From: Peromyscus leucopus
Lineage: Eukaryota; Chordata; Mammalia; Rodentia; Cricetidae
Assembly: GCF_004664715.2 (NCBI RefSeq)
Contig: NC_051065.1
Span: 147,013,487-147,077,486 of the forward strand
Reading direction: 5' to 3'
Length of the DNA: 64,000 nt
Part shown: positions 11,586-24,900 of the stretch, piece after piece
How positions within the stretch are numbered: position 1 is the stretch's first letter
How the letters are laid out: each line of letters starts with the position of its first letter
Made by a program: the position numbers and the translations under genes
Notes under the pieces: generated by a model
Seen by the model: the letters and a program-made list of their open reading frames with translations, nothing else
Told to the model about the DNA's origin: nothing
Databases searched by the model: none

Positions 11586-13510
11586 TTTCCCACTTTTTGT
11601 CTAAATAAAAAGAAAGGTTTTAACTCTGACACAGTAAAACTATATACAATAAAAACAATTTATCTAGTAAGAATTACATTCACAATATCCAGTCCATTTG
11701 CATTTGGCAAATCCAGAGAAAATACTCCATTATCTATCTTATCTTGGTGAGTCCAAAGTTTTGTACCTAATTCACTTTCTATCCTAATGTGTATTACCAA
11801 CCCCAAACTATCTTTTTAATCCTGAAAACATTTTCTTAGATAAACAATTTAAGCTTTTATGTCTCTCAACCTTATATACTTTACACCTCTTTGTGAGTTT
11901 CTTTTCTGAATTTGGCAACAAGGAAAACTGTAACTATAACTGTCTACTCTTCAACCCCATCAGAGACCTGAGAAGGGTAGAATATTACCTGAATAAACAG
12001 AAAGTACAGAGCAAACAACTTCCAAAGAGACATTTGGCTGCCTGGACAGTCACCTAAAGTTCCTCTGCAATGTTGGGGGATTCATCTTTGACCTATAGGC
12101 CTAGAATATCAGAGATTTTTCTGTGAAGCAGGAATTTTGAAGGACTGTCCTACCTTGTCTTGGCAAATTTTGGCAGTCACCTTTTGGCAAATTTTGGCAG
12201 TCACCTTTTGTGTCCTGCTAGTCAGATTTGGAAACATACTGTCAGCAGTCTAGGCAAGAGAAGTTTCTTGCCAAGTAGCTAACTTTGCCAGGATGAAATC
12301 AAACTTCATCATCTTTTTTAAAGTAAATTGTTGTTGCCGGGAGCAGACATGTCTCACTGTCACAAAAAGCCTTATGTTATCAAAACATCTTAAATGCCAT
12401 ATTCTGTAGATTTCTGAAGTTTTTCAAAACCATCTATCTATCTAAAATATATCTCTGTTTGACTTTAAAACATACCTAACATGGCCACAAATTTGATTAT
12501 TAGATAACTAACTACTAACTTGTTTTTTAACTATCCTAAATAGTTCATAATAATAACTTTCAAGGACTAGAAATTTACATTACATTGTTAAATGAGCTGT
12601 ATAGGTACAATATCTTAAACAAGATAAGAAACATATATACAGTTTAACAAAAAAACCTTAAATTTGTATCAATATGCAGAAATCCACACCAATGTAAAAT
12701 ATCTAAGACTAGTAGTTGCTTTTTTAGCTTAACAGTAGATTCAATAATCTATCCTTTTATCCTATCATTCCTATATCTTCCCTATTTTCTTTTCAGAAAG
12801 AGATCTCTAAATCTAACCTCCTTTGCTTAATTTTTTTTTCCCTGATCACGACCAAACATCTATACTCAACCAAATGACCAAAAATCACCCACCCCACCTC
12901 TTGGGAATGTTGGCATTGTATTTTCTCGACTGTTTCCTGTTGTCTGGGGGTGACAGGATCTTCAAGGGATCCTGAGAAAATTGGATAATGGTCAAGACCT
13001 ATGAGAGCTAGCTGTATTGTTTTTTGTTTAGTGTCTATGTGATTGGATAAGTATAGAGCTTATCTGAAGTGCTGGCTAGAGCAGTATGTGAGGCTTGACA
13101 ATCTCAACTAACCACCTTGAAATTGTCCTGAGAAATTTGTAGTCCAAAGCTGATCTTCACATGGTGTTTGCCAGCTTAGTGGCTTTACCACAACCCAGGT
13201 GGATTAATCATTGTGGGGCCTCATCATCTTAGAGACCTCAAAGGTCACTGCCAGAAATGATCACGAGTCACTGCAGAAAACTTAAATATTTTAAATGTCA
13301 TATGCAGCAAATCTTGGAGAGGTTAAAGGACCACAATCCATTAAATACATCTGAGGTACACAAGCTTAATTCTAGTTACCTGCTTCAGACTCAAGCCCAG
13401 TGCTAAATTAAGCCTATTTCTAGAATTAGTTAGTACTCTATATGACCATTAATATCACAACCAAAAGTTAAAAAATTAATCTTATCAATTTTGAGATATT
13501 TATACCTTAA

Positions 13511-14013
13511 TGTAACATGAATCTTAAAAGGTCTTATTAATAAAATCAAACCCAGAGCCAGGTATTGGGTTAAAGCTGGAAGATCAGAGAAGCAGAACAA
13601 GCCACAGACACCTCATCTTGCCAGTTCCTCAGCTGATTCTGTTTCCTCAGACTGGAAGCCTCTGAGTCCTCATCCAAATAAATCTCAGCTGAACTGCTAC
13701 TCAAAAGCCTAAAAGTTTAACCAGCCAAAGTTCCTGGTCCTCACACCTTATATATATTTCTGCTTTCTGCCATCACTTCCTGGGATTAAAGGCTCACTTA
13801 CTGGGATTAAAGGTGTGAGTCACCATGCCCGGCTGTTTCCAGTGTGGCTTTAAACTCACAGAGATCCAGATGAATCTCTGCCTCCCAAGTGATAGGATTA
13901 AAGGTGTGTGTGCCACCATTTTCTGGCCTCTGTATCTAGTGGCTGTTCTGTTCTCTGACGGCAGATAAGTTTATTAGGGTGCACAATATTTTGGGGAACA
14001 CAATATCACCACA
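13511..14013 (-). repeat. solo LTR nested in ERV1
   Basis: On the minus strand it starts TGTGGTGATATTGTG and ends CATGTTACA. It is flanked by ccttaa (13505-13510) and cctaaa (14014-14019), a 6-bp target duplication with one change. It contains SINE-like GGGATTAAAGGTGTG stretches. Same family as the LTR at 32144-32607. Confidence 0.8.
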
Positions 14014-15003
14014 CCTAAAGAAATGTTTTAAAGAGTCAAAATAAAACCAAAGGATTATAAAATTAGTGGCAATAGAATAGTCCCTCAATTTTCATTTTTC
14101 TTCTGTCCCATAGCATGTGGCTCTTCTGAAATGAGACAGATTTTGGATTGTCCTTTAAGAAGCATGTTTGGGTTTAGAGAAGGAGAGAGCCATTCTCCAA
14201 CTCCAAAGCCAGATTTAAATTTTAATTGAATAGGGACTACAAAAAGACCATTTGCCTTAAATGTCTGTAGATAACAGTAGAAACAAACATTTAGGAAGAT
14301 TTATGAAATTTAATCCTGTTGGAAATGTGCTTTACCATTGGGCCAATTTACTTTTCTTGGGACATTTTCTCTAGGTAATTTGTCCTTCTTCAGATGTCTC
14401 ATTTGTCCAGCGATCTCCAGATTCCTTAGTTGGATGCTTTCATTCTCCTGGGAAAAAAAGCAAATCCTACGCCAATCCTAACTTTGGGAGGTCCCTTTTT
14501 GGCAGATTATGTCTTTGTTAAGACAAAATGGTTTTTTGGCAACAGAAAAGTATTATCATGTATTGATAAAAAATTAATTTTTTCATACTGATCAAATGAA
14601 AGGCATTTGTTAGTCTTATAAGTTAGTTATGATTGAAAGACCAAGCTGTTTTAGGAACTATTGCCTCTCCTAATCTTCTCTTTTAATCTAATTTTTTATT
14701 TTTATATATTTTTCACTTAAAAAAAAAATCTTCCAATGTAACACAAATCCTGGTTTCCATTCTGAAGTCAACACATCTTTAAAATATATAGGCTGATTTA
14801 ATTCAGCAGTTTTTTCTATTATCCTATGTCTCTCTGCAGTTGCTGTTCCTTTTTCATTAGCATTAAAAAATTAAAGACAATAAGCCACTGTGTAATCTAT
14901 TTTGGGGGTCTTTATTACCCCTTTCTCTTTATTAAGCGTATCTTTTAAAGTATGATTAGATTCATCTATAACTGCTTGTCTTGTAGGATTGTGTGCTATA
15001 CTT

Positions 15004-15582
15004 GTTGCATGAATACTAAATGGTCTCATAATAAAAACCCAGAGTCAGATGTTGGGTAAATGCTGAAAGATCAGAAAGACAAAGGAACAAGCCACAGTCA
15101 CTTCTCACCTCACCATCTCCTCAGCCAGTCCTGTCTCCATGAATCCTCAGACTGAATGCCTCTGAGTCCTCAGCCAAAAAGTCTCGAGTTCCTGTCTCCT
15201 CACACTTTATACACCTTTCTCTGCCCAGCCATTTCACTTTCTATCTCAACCTTCCTAGTTCTGGTTAAAAGGAATATGTGCTTCTCAAATATGGGTAGCA
15301 AATGCATGAGATCTCAAGTGCTGGAACTAAAGGCATGTGACTCCCAAGTACTGGGGTTAAAGATGTGTGCCACCACTGTCTTGTTGTTTCTCCTTTAAAC
15401 TGGATTAATCTCATGTAGTCCATGGTGACTCTGAATTCACAGAGATCCAGATGGATCTCTGCCTCCCAAGTGTAGGATTAAAGGTGTGTGCCACCACTGC
15501 TTGGCCTTTATGTTTAATCTAGTGGTTGACTCTATCCTCTGATCCTCAGGCAAACTTTATTTGACACACAATATATCACCCA
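15004..15582 (-). repeat. solo LTR nested in ERV1 pol region
   Basis: Related to the LTR at 13511-14013 and likewise antisense. Perfect 6-bp duplication ATACTT at 14998-15003 and 15583-15588. It breaks the integrase region of ERV1, so it arrived later. Carries two SINE-like GGATTAAAGGTGTGTGCCACC pieces. Confidence 0.82.
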
Positions 15583-16010
15583 ATACTTGTAATATGCTTT
15601 ATGTTGAAATATGCAACAAACTGTTTCATTTTACTAGAGACATGATGGAGCATTGTCAGTCTTAATTTATACAGATATTCCTATAATGGCCATAACTTCT
15701 AATAAATGTGTAATTACAGAGCCTTCTAAGAACTCAAAGCAGTTGGCCACTGAAATCCTGAGTATGTATCCATGGTATGGTGCACATACTTTAATTTTCC
15801 AAACTCTGAAAAATGAAACATGCCCATTTGCCAAATTTAATTTCTTTGAGTACCTTTTGGGTTACTTCTTGCAGGTAATGGACTTTGGTTACACAAAGAA
15901 CAAACAGAAGAGTTCCTTATAATTTCCTGGGCTTGTTGCCAAGTGATAGAAAAATCTTTCTTCAAAACTTTGCTATTAACATTGTAAAATTCTGAGGCTT
16001 CTTGCACATT

Positions 16011-16316
16011 TCATACCAATAGCTGATCAATTTCATTATTACTTTGTACTAGAGGGCCTGGTAGACCTATATGGGATCTGATACATGTTATATACAAGGG
16101 ATTAATTCTATTTTTGATTATTTCTTGTAATTGAATAAATAACAAAGTTAATTCTGAATCATCTGGAATAAGTTCTGTGGTTTCAATATGGATAACAACT
16201 CTTTCTGCATATTGAGAATCAGTAACTATATTAAAAGAGACAGGAATATCTAATGTTACCATGAGAATAGCATATAATTCTGACTTTTGAATAGATTCAT
16301 ACTGGCTTTGAGCCAC
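16011..16316 (-). pseudogene. ERV1 pol fragment: RNase H end and integrase start
   Basis: A 101-residue open stretch containing ELYAIL and TDSQYAE (RNase H core) followed by the IRSHIGLPGPL segment that precedes integrase. It corresponds to the ERV2 reading frame at 51515-52123, but is cut short by stops on both sides. Confidence 0.8.
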
Positions 16317-16995
16317 GTTATTTAAATTTCCTGTCTTATAACCTGCTTTTCCTGATTTATTTGCATCAGTACAGAATGTAGTGAGTTCCAGAAATTGGTG
16401 TTCCCCATACAGTGTGAGGAAGGATTCAATTAGTTCTTTTTATAAACCAAAGTCTCTTTCTTTGGGGATATTTGTTGCTAATCTCTCCAAAAAAAAAAAT
16501 GCTGCAAGCTCTTTGCCAATGTTCATTTTCTGTCCACAATGAGGCAATTTTAGCATTAGTAAAAGGCAGCACAATTTCTCCTGGGTCTATTCCTGATAAT
16601 TGATGAAGTCTTATTTTCCTTTATAGATCAATTCAGAAACCTTTTCTGCATAGGTCTTTATTTTTTTTTTACTCTGTGTGTCAAAAATACCCATTCTAAA
16701 ATATTTTCTTCTCTCTGTATAGGAATTCCTGTGGGAGAATGCACAGAAGGTAAAATAACCAGAATATAATCAAGTTTTGAATCCAAATGATCTACATGTG
16801 CATCCTGCAATTTCTCAGTTGATGATTTTTTGGACTATTTACATCCTTATCATCTTGTAAAGTTTGAAATAAATTACTTAGTTCTTGAGTTGTCAGTCCA
16901 ATTGTAGGTTGTAGCTAGTTCATATCTCCCAGCAATTTTTGAAAACGATTTAGGGTTTGTAATTGAGCTCTCTGGATTTGTTCTTTTTGTGATTG

Positions 16996-17283
16996 TCATT
17001 TTTGTAAACCAATCTCATATCCTAGGTAATTAATGGAATCTCCTCTTTGTGTTTTTGTATTCTTTTCAGGAGCCATTTGTAATACCCAACAAGACAAAAT
17101 TCTCTTTACCTCTTCAAACATGTTTTCTAAGTTATCTGCATTTGAATCAGCTAGCAAGATATCAATCATATAATGATAAATTATAGATTGAGGAAACTGA
17201 TTACAAATTATTTCCAATGGCTGTTGTATGAAATATTGACACAGGTGGGGCTGTTTAACATCCTTTGTGGAAGAACTTTTCAC
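16996..17283 (-). pseudogene. ERV1 reverse transcriptase fragment
   Basis: A 95-residue stretch with LCQYFIQQPLE and the active-site block. YMDD is here YMID, so one catalytic aspartate is lost. Ends near NYLGYEIGLQK (connection). Non-functional relic, homologous to 53090-53449. Confidence 0.85.
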
Positions 17284-19098
17284 GGATACCTTTTAACAGG
17301 CTGGGAGTCATTATAAGTAGGCACTGTGAAGGCAAATTTTTCTCTATCCTATTCTTGTAAAAGTATACTAAAAATGCAGTATTTTAAATCAATAACTATA
17401 TTTAGGTAATAAAGAAGGCAAGGGAATTCCAGGCTGTAAAGAGCCCATTGGCTGAATCACTTTATTTATGGCTCTTAAATCTGTTACCATCCTCCATTTT
17501 CCAGATATCTTTTTGATGACAAATACAGGATAATTCAAAGGACTGGTTGATTCTTCAATATATTGAGCATCTAGCTGTTCCTGTACCAGCTATTCTATTG
17601 TCTGTAATTTTTATGATGTCATAGTCCCTTGTTCTACCTACACAGGTTTGTCAGTTAACCATTTTAAAGAAGGGCTGTTGGTAACCTTGAAAGACCACCA
17701 GCTGTTGTGCCCTGCTTATGTACAACCTGAATGGTCTGTGACTGCTCTTGATAATAACTCTTAAAATTTCTCTTAGAAGCATTCTTTATTTTATGGTTTG
17801 TTTCTGAGATTGGAGGAATGTTAATCTGGGTTTTCTATTGCAGCAACAAATCATGTCCCCATAAATTGATTGCTGTGTTAGCCACATATGGTTTGAATTT
17901 ACCTATCTGTCCTTCTGGCCCTATACACTCAACCCATCTTGCACTTTATTTTATCTGAGATAAAGTTAAAATCCTCAGAAGCTGAGCATTTACCTCCTGA
18001 AGAGGCCAATCTTGATGCCAAGATTTGGTGAAATTATGGTTACATCTGCATCGTCTACCAAATCCTCAATTTCAATACCACTTATTTCTATTTTTAGCTT
18101 TTGTCTCTGATCATTTATGGCAGTTTGCCAAAATACTCTCCTGAAAAACTTGTTTTATCTAATGAAGCTGTTCTGCCACCTGGGGCAGTATGGTTTTAAA
18201 CAACAGGCATTAAGTCTTTTAATTTCTCTGTAGAGGGTTTTCCCCAATGTTGACAGGGAATTATTCAATCAAATTTGACATTGGGGCCTATGAGAGGCCC
18301 CTAAGGCATTTCCCAATGGCAAAGGATTACCTTGACTGTTCCTTGTTGATCTGCATTCATTAGTCCAATGTCAGCCTTTGCCATACCTTCTGCATAGTAC
18401 AGAAGGCTGAGGCCTTCTGTTTGGACTATCTCTAGAAAAAACATTGTCTCTAGGAATGCCTTGCCTGCAATACCTTTTCAGATGACCTTGTTTACCGCAA
18501 TTAAAACATCTAACCTTTTGATTTTTCTTAAAAATTTTTAAAAATTATTTCTCTTACCCAAGTATCATCATAAGTGTAAGATCTAATATCAGCTATATTT
18601 TTATCCACTCATCTATGGGTACTAATCTTGCCTTTGAAGGCCTAATCACTCTTTTGCATTCCGAATTAGCACTTTTAAAAGTCAAAGATTCAATCTGTAT
18701 TTTTCTAACTTCCAGATCTGATAACATTCTATTTATATCTGAAATCAATCTTTGTTAAAAAAAAAAAAATCAGTGACAGCTTCTTTTGGGCCTCATATAA
18801 TTTTAGTAAATGACTCAGTCCTCTTTCCTGATTCTTCAACCCTGTCCCAAGCATTCAAAACAGCTGTATAACATAGAGCAAAGGTGTGATCATCAAATCT
18901 AAACTGTCTTTGCAAATCAGCATACTGTCCTTACTTCATTGTTCTGACCCTAGCTTCCTCTTTCTACCATGCTTTCCATTGTAACTGAGAACCAGCTTAC
19001 AATATTGCTGTAGCTAAATCTTTCCAATCTTGTGGAATAATTCTGTTTTGAATTGTCCATGAATTTAACATCTGCTTTACAAATGGTAAATGTGTACC

Positions 19099-19824
19099 CT
19101 ATGAAACTACTGCTTCCTTAAATGTCTTCAAATCTAACATTTCTACAAGATCCCAGTCAACTTCCTTGGTGACGCCTGTCATCTGGTGATCATTCTTGAA
19201 TGGTAACTGGATAAATTGAGGTTGGTTTTCTATTAACCTTGGACTGCTCCTCTTCAGTGGTAAGTTCTGCTCTAAACTCCTCTGTCTATGTGTAAATATT
19301 TTTCTTAGTTTCATTAGTAGGTCTTTCTAAGGATTGCATCTTATCAGTCAATTTTTTATATTTGGCACCAATATCAAACATTTTTTAAGGATAAAACTTC
19401 AAAGTATCAAACTGATAGTGATTATAATCAACATTATGTCAATCCCAGCCAATTTGATTACCCCTTCACTTGATTTTTCCATTTTCAACCCATCCATTGT
19501 GGAGCCATAAAGAGACTTTACTCCCTGTATGGTAATATTGTTCCCCATTGTTAACATGGGAGGAAAACTCCTTTTTAAAAAACGAATTCCCCCCTTAAGA
19601 ATTCCCAGGGGTCTCATCAGATCTGCTGATGAAGGCAGCAGGGTATGAGGCTGGATGTCACTGTGCCACATGGTTGGGCAGAGAACGCAGGCTGTGATTG
19701 GCCTGGCTGAGAACACCTGTAACTGCTGGCATGTGGCTGGGGGCTGAGAGTGTCTGTCAGTGGCAGCAGCAGTAAAAGACTGAGCAGGTGTTGAGGAGGA
19801 CAACCTGGCATGGCAGCAGGCCAA
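19099..19824 (-). pseudogene. ERV1 gag remnants
   Basis: Two broken frames. 19824-19399 ends in a hydrophobic helix (LAGIDIMLIIITISLIL); 19314-19099 ends MLDLKTFKEAVVS, matching the MLDLKRFKEAIVS block of ERV2 Gag. A hydrophobic N-terminal segment in Gag recalls intracisternal-particle-type elements that bud into the ER. The reading frame before the helix may be leader rather than protein. Confidence 0.65.
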
Positions 19825-20171
19825 GGAGGGGTTTCAGGGGATGCCCGCAACCCACATGGAGAGGGAGCAAGCCACTTGAATAGTGGACACAGGAGAATGT
19901 GCAGAAGAAGCCTGTATGGTAGAAGTGAGGGCCAGGGGACCTGAATGACAGAGCTGGATGGTAGTGGGTGGCTGCCTCTGACAGTTTGGGGGGCCCACTC
20001 ACCTGTGGCATCTGGGGCTGGAAATGGGCAGGAGCTGGAGGCTGCTGTACAGAGGCTGCAATGGGAAAACCCGAGACTGACACAGAGGGCCTAAGAGGAG
20101 GGAAGGAAAGCCAGCCTCGGCAGTGACGCCACAGCTGCAAAGCCGGTGGTGAGGGGCTACCCCATAGTCTT

Positions 20172-20191
20172 GTGTCCCGTGTTGGATGCCA
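20172..20191 (-). promoter_or_regulatory. ERV1 primer binding site (degenerate)
   Basis: TGGCATCCAACACGGGACAC, two bases after the 5' LTR. It resembles a lysine-tRNA-type TGGYGCCCAACG site with changes. Confidence 0.5.
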
Positions 20192-20193
20192 GA

Positions 20194-20503
20194 AGAAGCA
20201 TTTATCTAATTATTCTTTTATCAATAAAAACTCAGGAGTCAGATATTGGGGGTGGACCTGATTGATCAGAGAAGGGGTGGAGAAGCCAAGAATGACTTCT
20301 CCCTCTCTCTCCTCTTTTGATCCAAAAGGCAGAGCATCTCTCTAAGCCCCTCCCTACTAATTCCCGTGTCTCTCTATATGTCCTGGGTCCTCTAAAACTT
20401 CTATGGCTACTTTGGTGAGCTAGAAGCTACCTCCATCCTCTGATTCAGGGTAAACTTTATTGTCAGTCTCAGGAGCATCAGAGCATGATCAAAATATCCC
20501 ACA
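20194..20503 (-). repeat. 5' LTR of ERV1
   Basis: Pairs with 11260-11585. On the minus strand it starts TGTGGGATATTTTGATC and contains a late AATAAAAG signal. Confidence 0.8.
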
Positions 20504-20509
20504 ACATCG

Positions 20510-20935
20510 TCACTTTAACAAAATCCAGGATCTCTTCACAATAAAACTTCTGGTGATTCTAGGGGAACAGGGGATATATCTCAACACAATAAAGGTAATA
20601 GAAGACATCCCAAATCCAGCATGGATGGCATAGAGCTCATGGAGTCCTATCCTCAGAGGAGAAGCTATTGACAAGGGTTGGTTGCTGGAGGAGGTGGAGT
20701 GCAGGATGTGATTCCTGAGAGACTGCCCATGCTCCATAGAAGATATTACACCCAAGTGCATACAAGCAGCACAGAGCAGACACTATGGGTTTCAAAAGAA
20801 AAAGAGCACATGAAGCTGGGAGGGGAAGGAAGTGAGGTGGCTAGGGGCAGGTTGTAGTGGAGCGAATGAGGATGGGTTTGTTAAAAGTGAATTCTATACA
20901 GTGCATGAAATTTTCAAACAGAAATAATTTTTAAA
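20510..20935 (+). repeat. possible retroposon 3' end next to ERV1
   Basis: Purine-rich tract and TGCATGAAATTTTCAAACAG just before an A-rich end, like rodent LINE 3' ends. Family not certain. Confidence 0.35.
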
Positions 20936-21690
20936 AATGAATTAGAGAGTCAAATGTATGGTTGTAAGATTTCTTTTAGTTTAAATGACTTTGTGTTTAA
21001 AAGAAGGATTTTAATTTCAAAATCAGATTGTTAAGATGCCTAATTGAAATGCTTGTAAAGAATGTTAATATATCAAATTGATTTGTTTAGTTAAATTCCC
21101 CTACTCAAGGATACATGTTATTCCAGCGTGTGAATGCTGCTGAAGATCTCTTTATGACTCTGTCTGGAAGAACCATGGTCTTCACTGACAGAATATCATA
21201 TGATAAATGGAAAGTCTTGAGACAAGAAAGTGTGAAACTGAACTTCTAAAGGGCAATCTCACTTTGAACTCTGGTTCTACTTGAACAGCAGATACAAATG
21301 CAGGCAAGATCCAGTTGATAGAGGAAAACACAGAGAAAATGGAGGTCCAGGGAAGAGTGGACTAGACCACCCGTCTGTTTGGAGCTGAAGTTTGGCCTTT
21401 CCCTATGGAGATGTGCTGATGGCCATGCCATTCTCCTGAGCTGCAGTAAGCCTCAAGACTCACAGATGCTTCTTCCTTGCTGTTGGAGAACATGGACATG
21501 ATCTATGCATTAACAACATGAGGAGATAAGCTAGATCCTTTGATGTAGAAAGAAGAGGAAGATCTGGTGACCATCCAAAGTCTATAGACTTCTTCACTAG
21601 ACTGCATACTCACTCTCTCTGTACCTATATTTTCATTTTAATTCTCATAAGCAAGATGGATGTCAAAAGAACAGTCCCTTTTCTCTTGCT
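20936..21690. other. unassigned sequence beyond Clec4e
   Basis: Could hold a distal part of the Clec4e 3' UTR; no gene or repeat recognised. Confidence 0.4.
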
Positions 21691-21693
21691 GCA

Positions 21694-21699
21694 TTTATT
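21694..21699 (-). promoter_or_regulatory. candidate polyadenylation signal of Clec4e
   Basis: AATAAA on the minus strand about 230 bp past the Clec4e stop codon. It is the first canonical hexamer I see there; a longer 3' UTR ending elsewhere is possible. Confidence 0.4.
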
Positions 21700-21927
21700 A
21701 GTGGATTATTCCACAAGTTCTGAAAACAGGACTTGCAGGTTATGGCGAGAACATCGGTCAGTACTAGGGATTTTAACAATGGAACAAGTCACTTTTACTT
21801 AGAGTAACACACACATAAGTGGTCCTTGTGGTCCATAATGGATGTTTTCCCATGTTGGATTTTGGGTGTTGTTACATTCCTGTTTCTCCTCACGCATTTA
21901 AATCATGTCTCCCCTGTTCAATTGCAT

Positions 21928-24900
21928 TTAGTTCGAAGGACTTATTTCTGGCATTTCACAAATCCAAGGCATGCTGTAAAAACACGGTATATCATTCCAA
22001 TTCTTCCTGGGATTTCCAGAGTCCCTTATGGTGACACAGTCCTCCACATAAACTATATTGTTAGGCTCTCCAGCATCCCAGAAACTGTGAAGAGGAAACA
22101 CAGGAGATTTTCAGTCTCAAGAAAAGGAGTCACCACCTTAAACAACTTATATATTTGTCATTTAACTATCCTTTCGTGAAGTGAAATTATAAGATCCATT
22201 TTTACCAACAAAGAAACACCCGCTTGCCTATATCATCAGCTGGTGGGTTCTTCCTGGGTTTCTATACTGTCGTGCAGCTCCGTAGACTTGGACTCAGAAA
22301 GAGATGTCATGGTAAGGGTTACCTGGACTGGTGACAGGGCAGATGCGCTGCCTTTGTCCCCCTACCTCATGCTACCCTCGCTCTCCTCCATGTTCTCCTA
22401 GGGCATCATTCACTGTGCAGTGAAGCATGCCTCCTCAGGATTCAGGGCAGCCAAGCCCTGGACTCACAGTTGCCGCTTGTTAGCTGAGTGGGTCCCTCAT
22501 TCCCTTCCTCATTTAGTTTCTTCAAATGCTGGATAAAGAATAATAACATTGATATGACTCCGAAATCTATAATTATTTCAATAAAGAGGGATAATGAAAA
22601 CCAACTGTAAACTCTAAAATGTGATGTTATAAAGACACAAGGCCATTATTAAGGGGAAGGGTGGTAGGATCAGAAGAGTATTCTGTCCTTTCTAAGTCAC
22701 TATGTTTCACTTACTTATGTTTTAGAGCATAAGATTTAACTTTACTCTTTTTAAAATCTATACTGTAGATAACTTAATCTACACTACAGTTCTGATTTCC
22801 TTATTATTTTCATCTATCATTCCTCTTCTATTCTTTTGGCATTCCTAGGGAACAGAAGGGTTAGGAGCCTGTGCCTCCAATTTCCTTCCCTGTATTCAGT
22901 ATCACCAGTGATGGACCTGAACTTGCATCATCGTAGCAAAAGCCATTCTGAGAATTCCCCTCAGCATGGTCTCACTTTAGGATTACCTGATGTGACCATT
23001 TTCCCACAGGATGTCCTTACCTCAGGTTCTCTGTGAAAGGTGTGTCATCAACCCATTGCCACTGGCCCTCCACCACCTGGTCTGTCAGTCCAATATAAAA
23101 CTCTTTTTTCTTGGGTTTTGTATGAAAAAGGAATTCCTGAGGGAGAACACAGCAATGGCAATAATAGCAACAACAATGATGAAGAACGTGATCAATTATC
23201 TTGGTTCTGAAGAGATGCTGAAAGTAATTAGTTTTTAGGAGAGGTGAAGCAGAGTTGAGCTAGATGATAGATAAGCAATCTTAAAACTAAGATTACTGAA
23301 GGCCATTTCCTAATTTTTTTACTGTGAGAAATTACAAGTAACACAATTCAACAGATTAAAAATCCTCTAGCCTCTAAAAGAGATTCTATGTCATTCATTC
23401 AAAGTTGGTCTATAACTAATGGCAGTCACATCTGATGTATCTATCATGAGAAATTAATCAGAGTCTGACAACAATGGGTAATAGTTGTTTGCCCTCATTC
23501 ATACAAAGTATTCATCAACAAAATATTATTCTAAAATCAGCTCCCACTCCCCGCTATTCTGGTTAATATCGGGTCTCTTCAGATAAATCAGCCTTTAAAG
23601 GTTCTCGTAATGCCGAGCCTAAAAACAAATCATGTGGTGAAACAGTGGCCGCGGCACACATCTCAGCCCACTCCTTTGGCAAACAGTTGTGGCTCACACC
23701 TTGGGCACAGGTTTTGGAGAAAAGATCAGCGAAAACATCCCTTCCACACCGAGGAGCCCGTTCACCAATTACCTGCTCTTCCGGTGTGTTGATAACCACC
23801 AGGTGAGCCCCCATTTCTGAGCAATTCTTTAAACTTGATGGCCAGGTCAGGGTGGTCGTGGAGAAAAAGTAACAACTAGACTGAAAGTGTTTCCAGTTCA
23901 AAGGACAGCAGTTCTTGACTGAACCTAGGAGGAGAGAGGCTTCAGGGAGTGTCGGGGAATTTGGCTTGTGATCCGGTGGAGTTCAACACTGGGATCCCGA
24001 GCTTAGAATCTTTCTAGTAGCCCGCACCGTGCTCTCTAAGACTGTTAGGTAATTCCAGTGTCAATAAGCACAAGTAGCAATTGTCTTTGGAGCAGAATCT
24101 TTATTTTCTAGATATCAGGACTAGTAAATACAGCGGTATGTGCAGTTTACCTGGGTCAGGTAGTAGCCTCAGAACCCATGTTTCTGTGCTTAGGCAAGGC
24201 CACTCTTGAGTCTTCTCTGGGTGACTCAGGCAAACCCTCATGGCGGCTAAGCTCTGTACTCTGACCAATCCTCTGAACCCCGATAAAAGTTTTAGAACTA
24301 TAAAATTTCAGTTGTTGACATTTACTGAGCTAAATCTCTCTTAATTGAAAGACAAAAAAACCAAAACCCTGTGGCTTAAAGAAGTAACTTACTTTGCCAG
24401 CATCCAGTAGCATTTTGCTATGTCTTGGACTACGCTGATCTATAAGAATATTTGAGTATTTTTTCTTAGGTATTTAAAAATTCTCTGTACATGTTTTTCT
24501 CCTCCACCTCATTTTGGAAGCAGATAAATGAAGAAAAACTTCCATTACTGGCAATAAATCCTTTCTTTTTCAGAGTTCTCATTTAGATGTATACTTGAAA
24601 TTTATGGTCAGGGTTTATTGTAATGTTCCTGAGATCTCTGGACCAAGGACACCTGCATTTCCAGAGTTCTGTCCCTCTACTCTCATCAACCTTCCCCCCG
24701 CTCTCTGCAGACAGGATTTATCATTTTCATTTGGAAAAACAGAAACTAAACCCACTATAGTTTCCTTATTCCAAAGACAATCAAGAAACTAAAAAAAAAA
24801 AAAAAAAAAAAAAAAAAGGTTATCGTATACACTTTCATGTTCAACTTGGCAGACAGTTGTACCTGATGTGACACTGTAGCAGGACAGCTCCTTGACTGTT

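Larger units (their letters stand above)
11260..20503 (-). mobile_element. ERV1: old class II endogenous provirus with nested solo LTRs
   Basis: Similar LTRs lie at 11260-11585 (3') and 20194-20503 (5'), both ending in AATAAAAG...TAAATGCTTC on the minus strand. A primer-binding-like site and a purine tract sit inside them. Between them are decayed gag (about 19.8-18.2 kb, including a CCHC knuckle near 18466-18515), protease and pol remnants (about 18.2-15.6 kb) and a long post-pol stretch without env (about 14.9-11.6 kb). Two further solo LTRs are nested at 13511-14013 and 15004-15582. The outer flanks tcatcc and acatcg match at only four of six bases, fitting an old insertion. It fills most of the space between the convergent Clec4d and Clec4e genes. 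Confidence 0.85.

Noticed and set aside
19757..20140. Proline- and serine-rich 127-codon frame near the ERV1 5' end
   Set aside because: It falls in the ERV1 leader, has no ERV2 counterpart and no retroviral motif.
7042..21927. Search for another Clec4 gene between Clec4d and Clec4e
   Set aside because: No lectin exon signature (WIGL, EPN, WND) was found on either strand.
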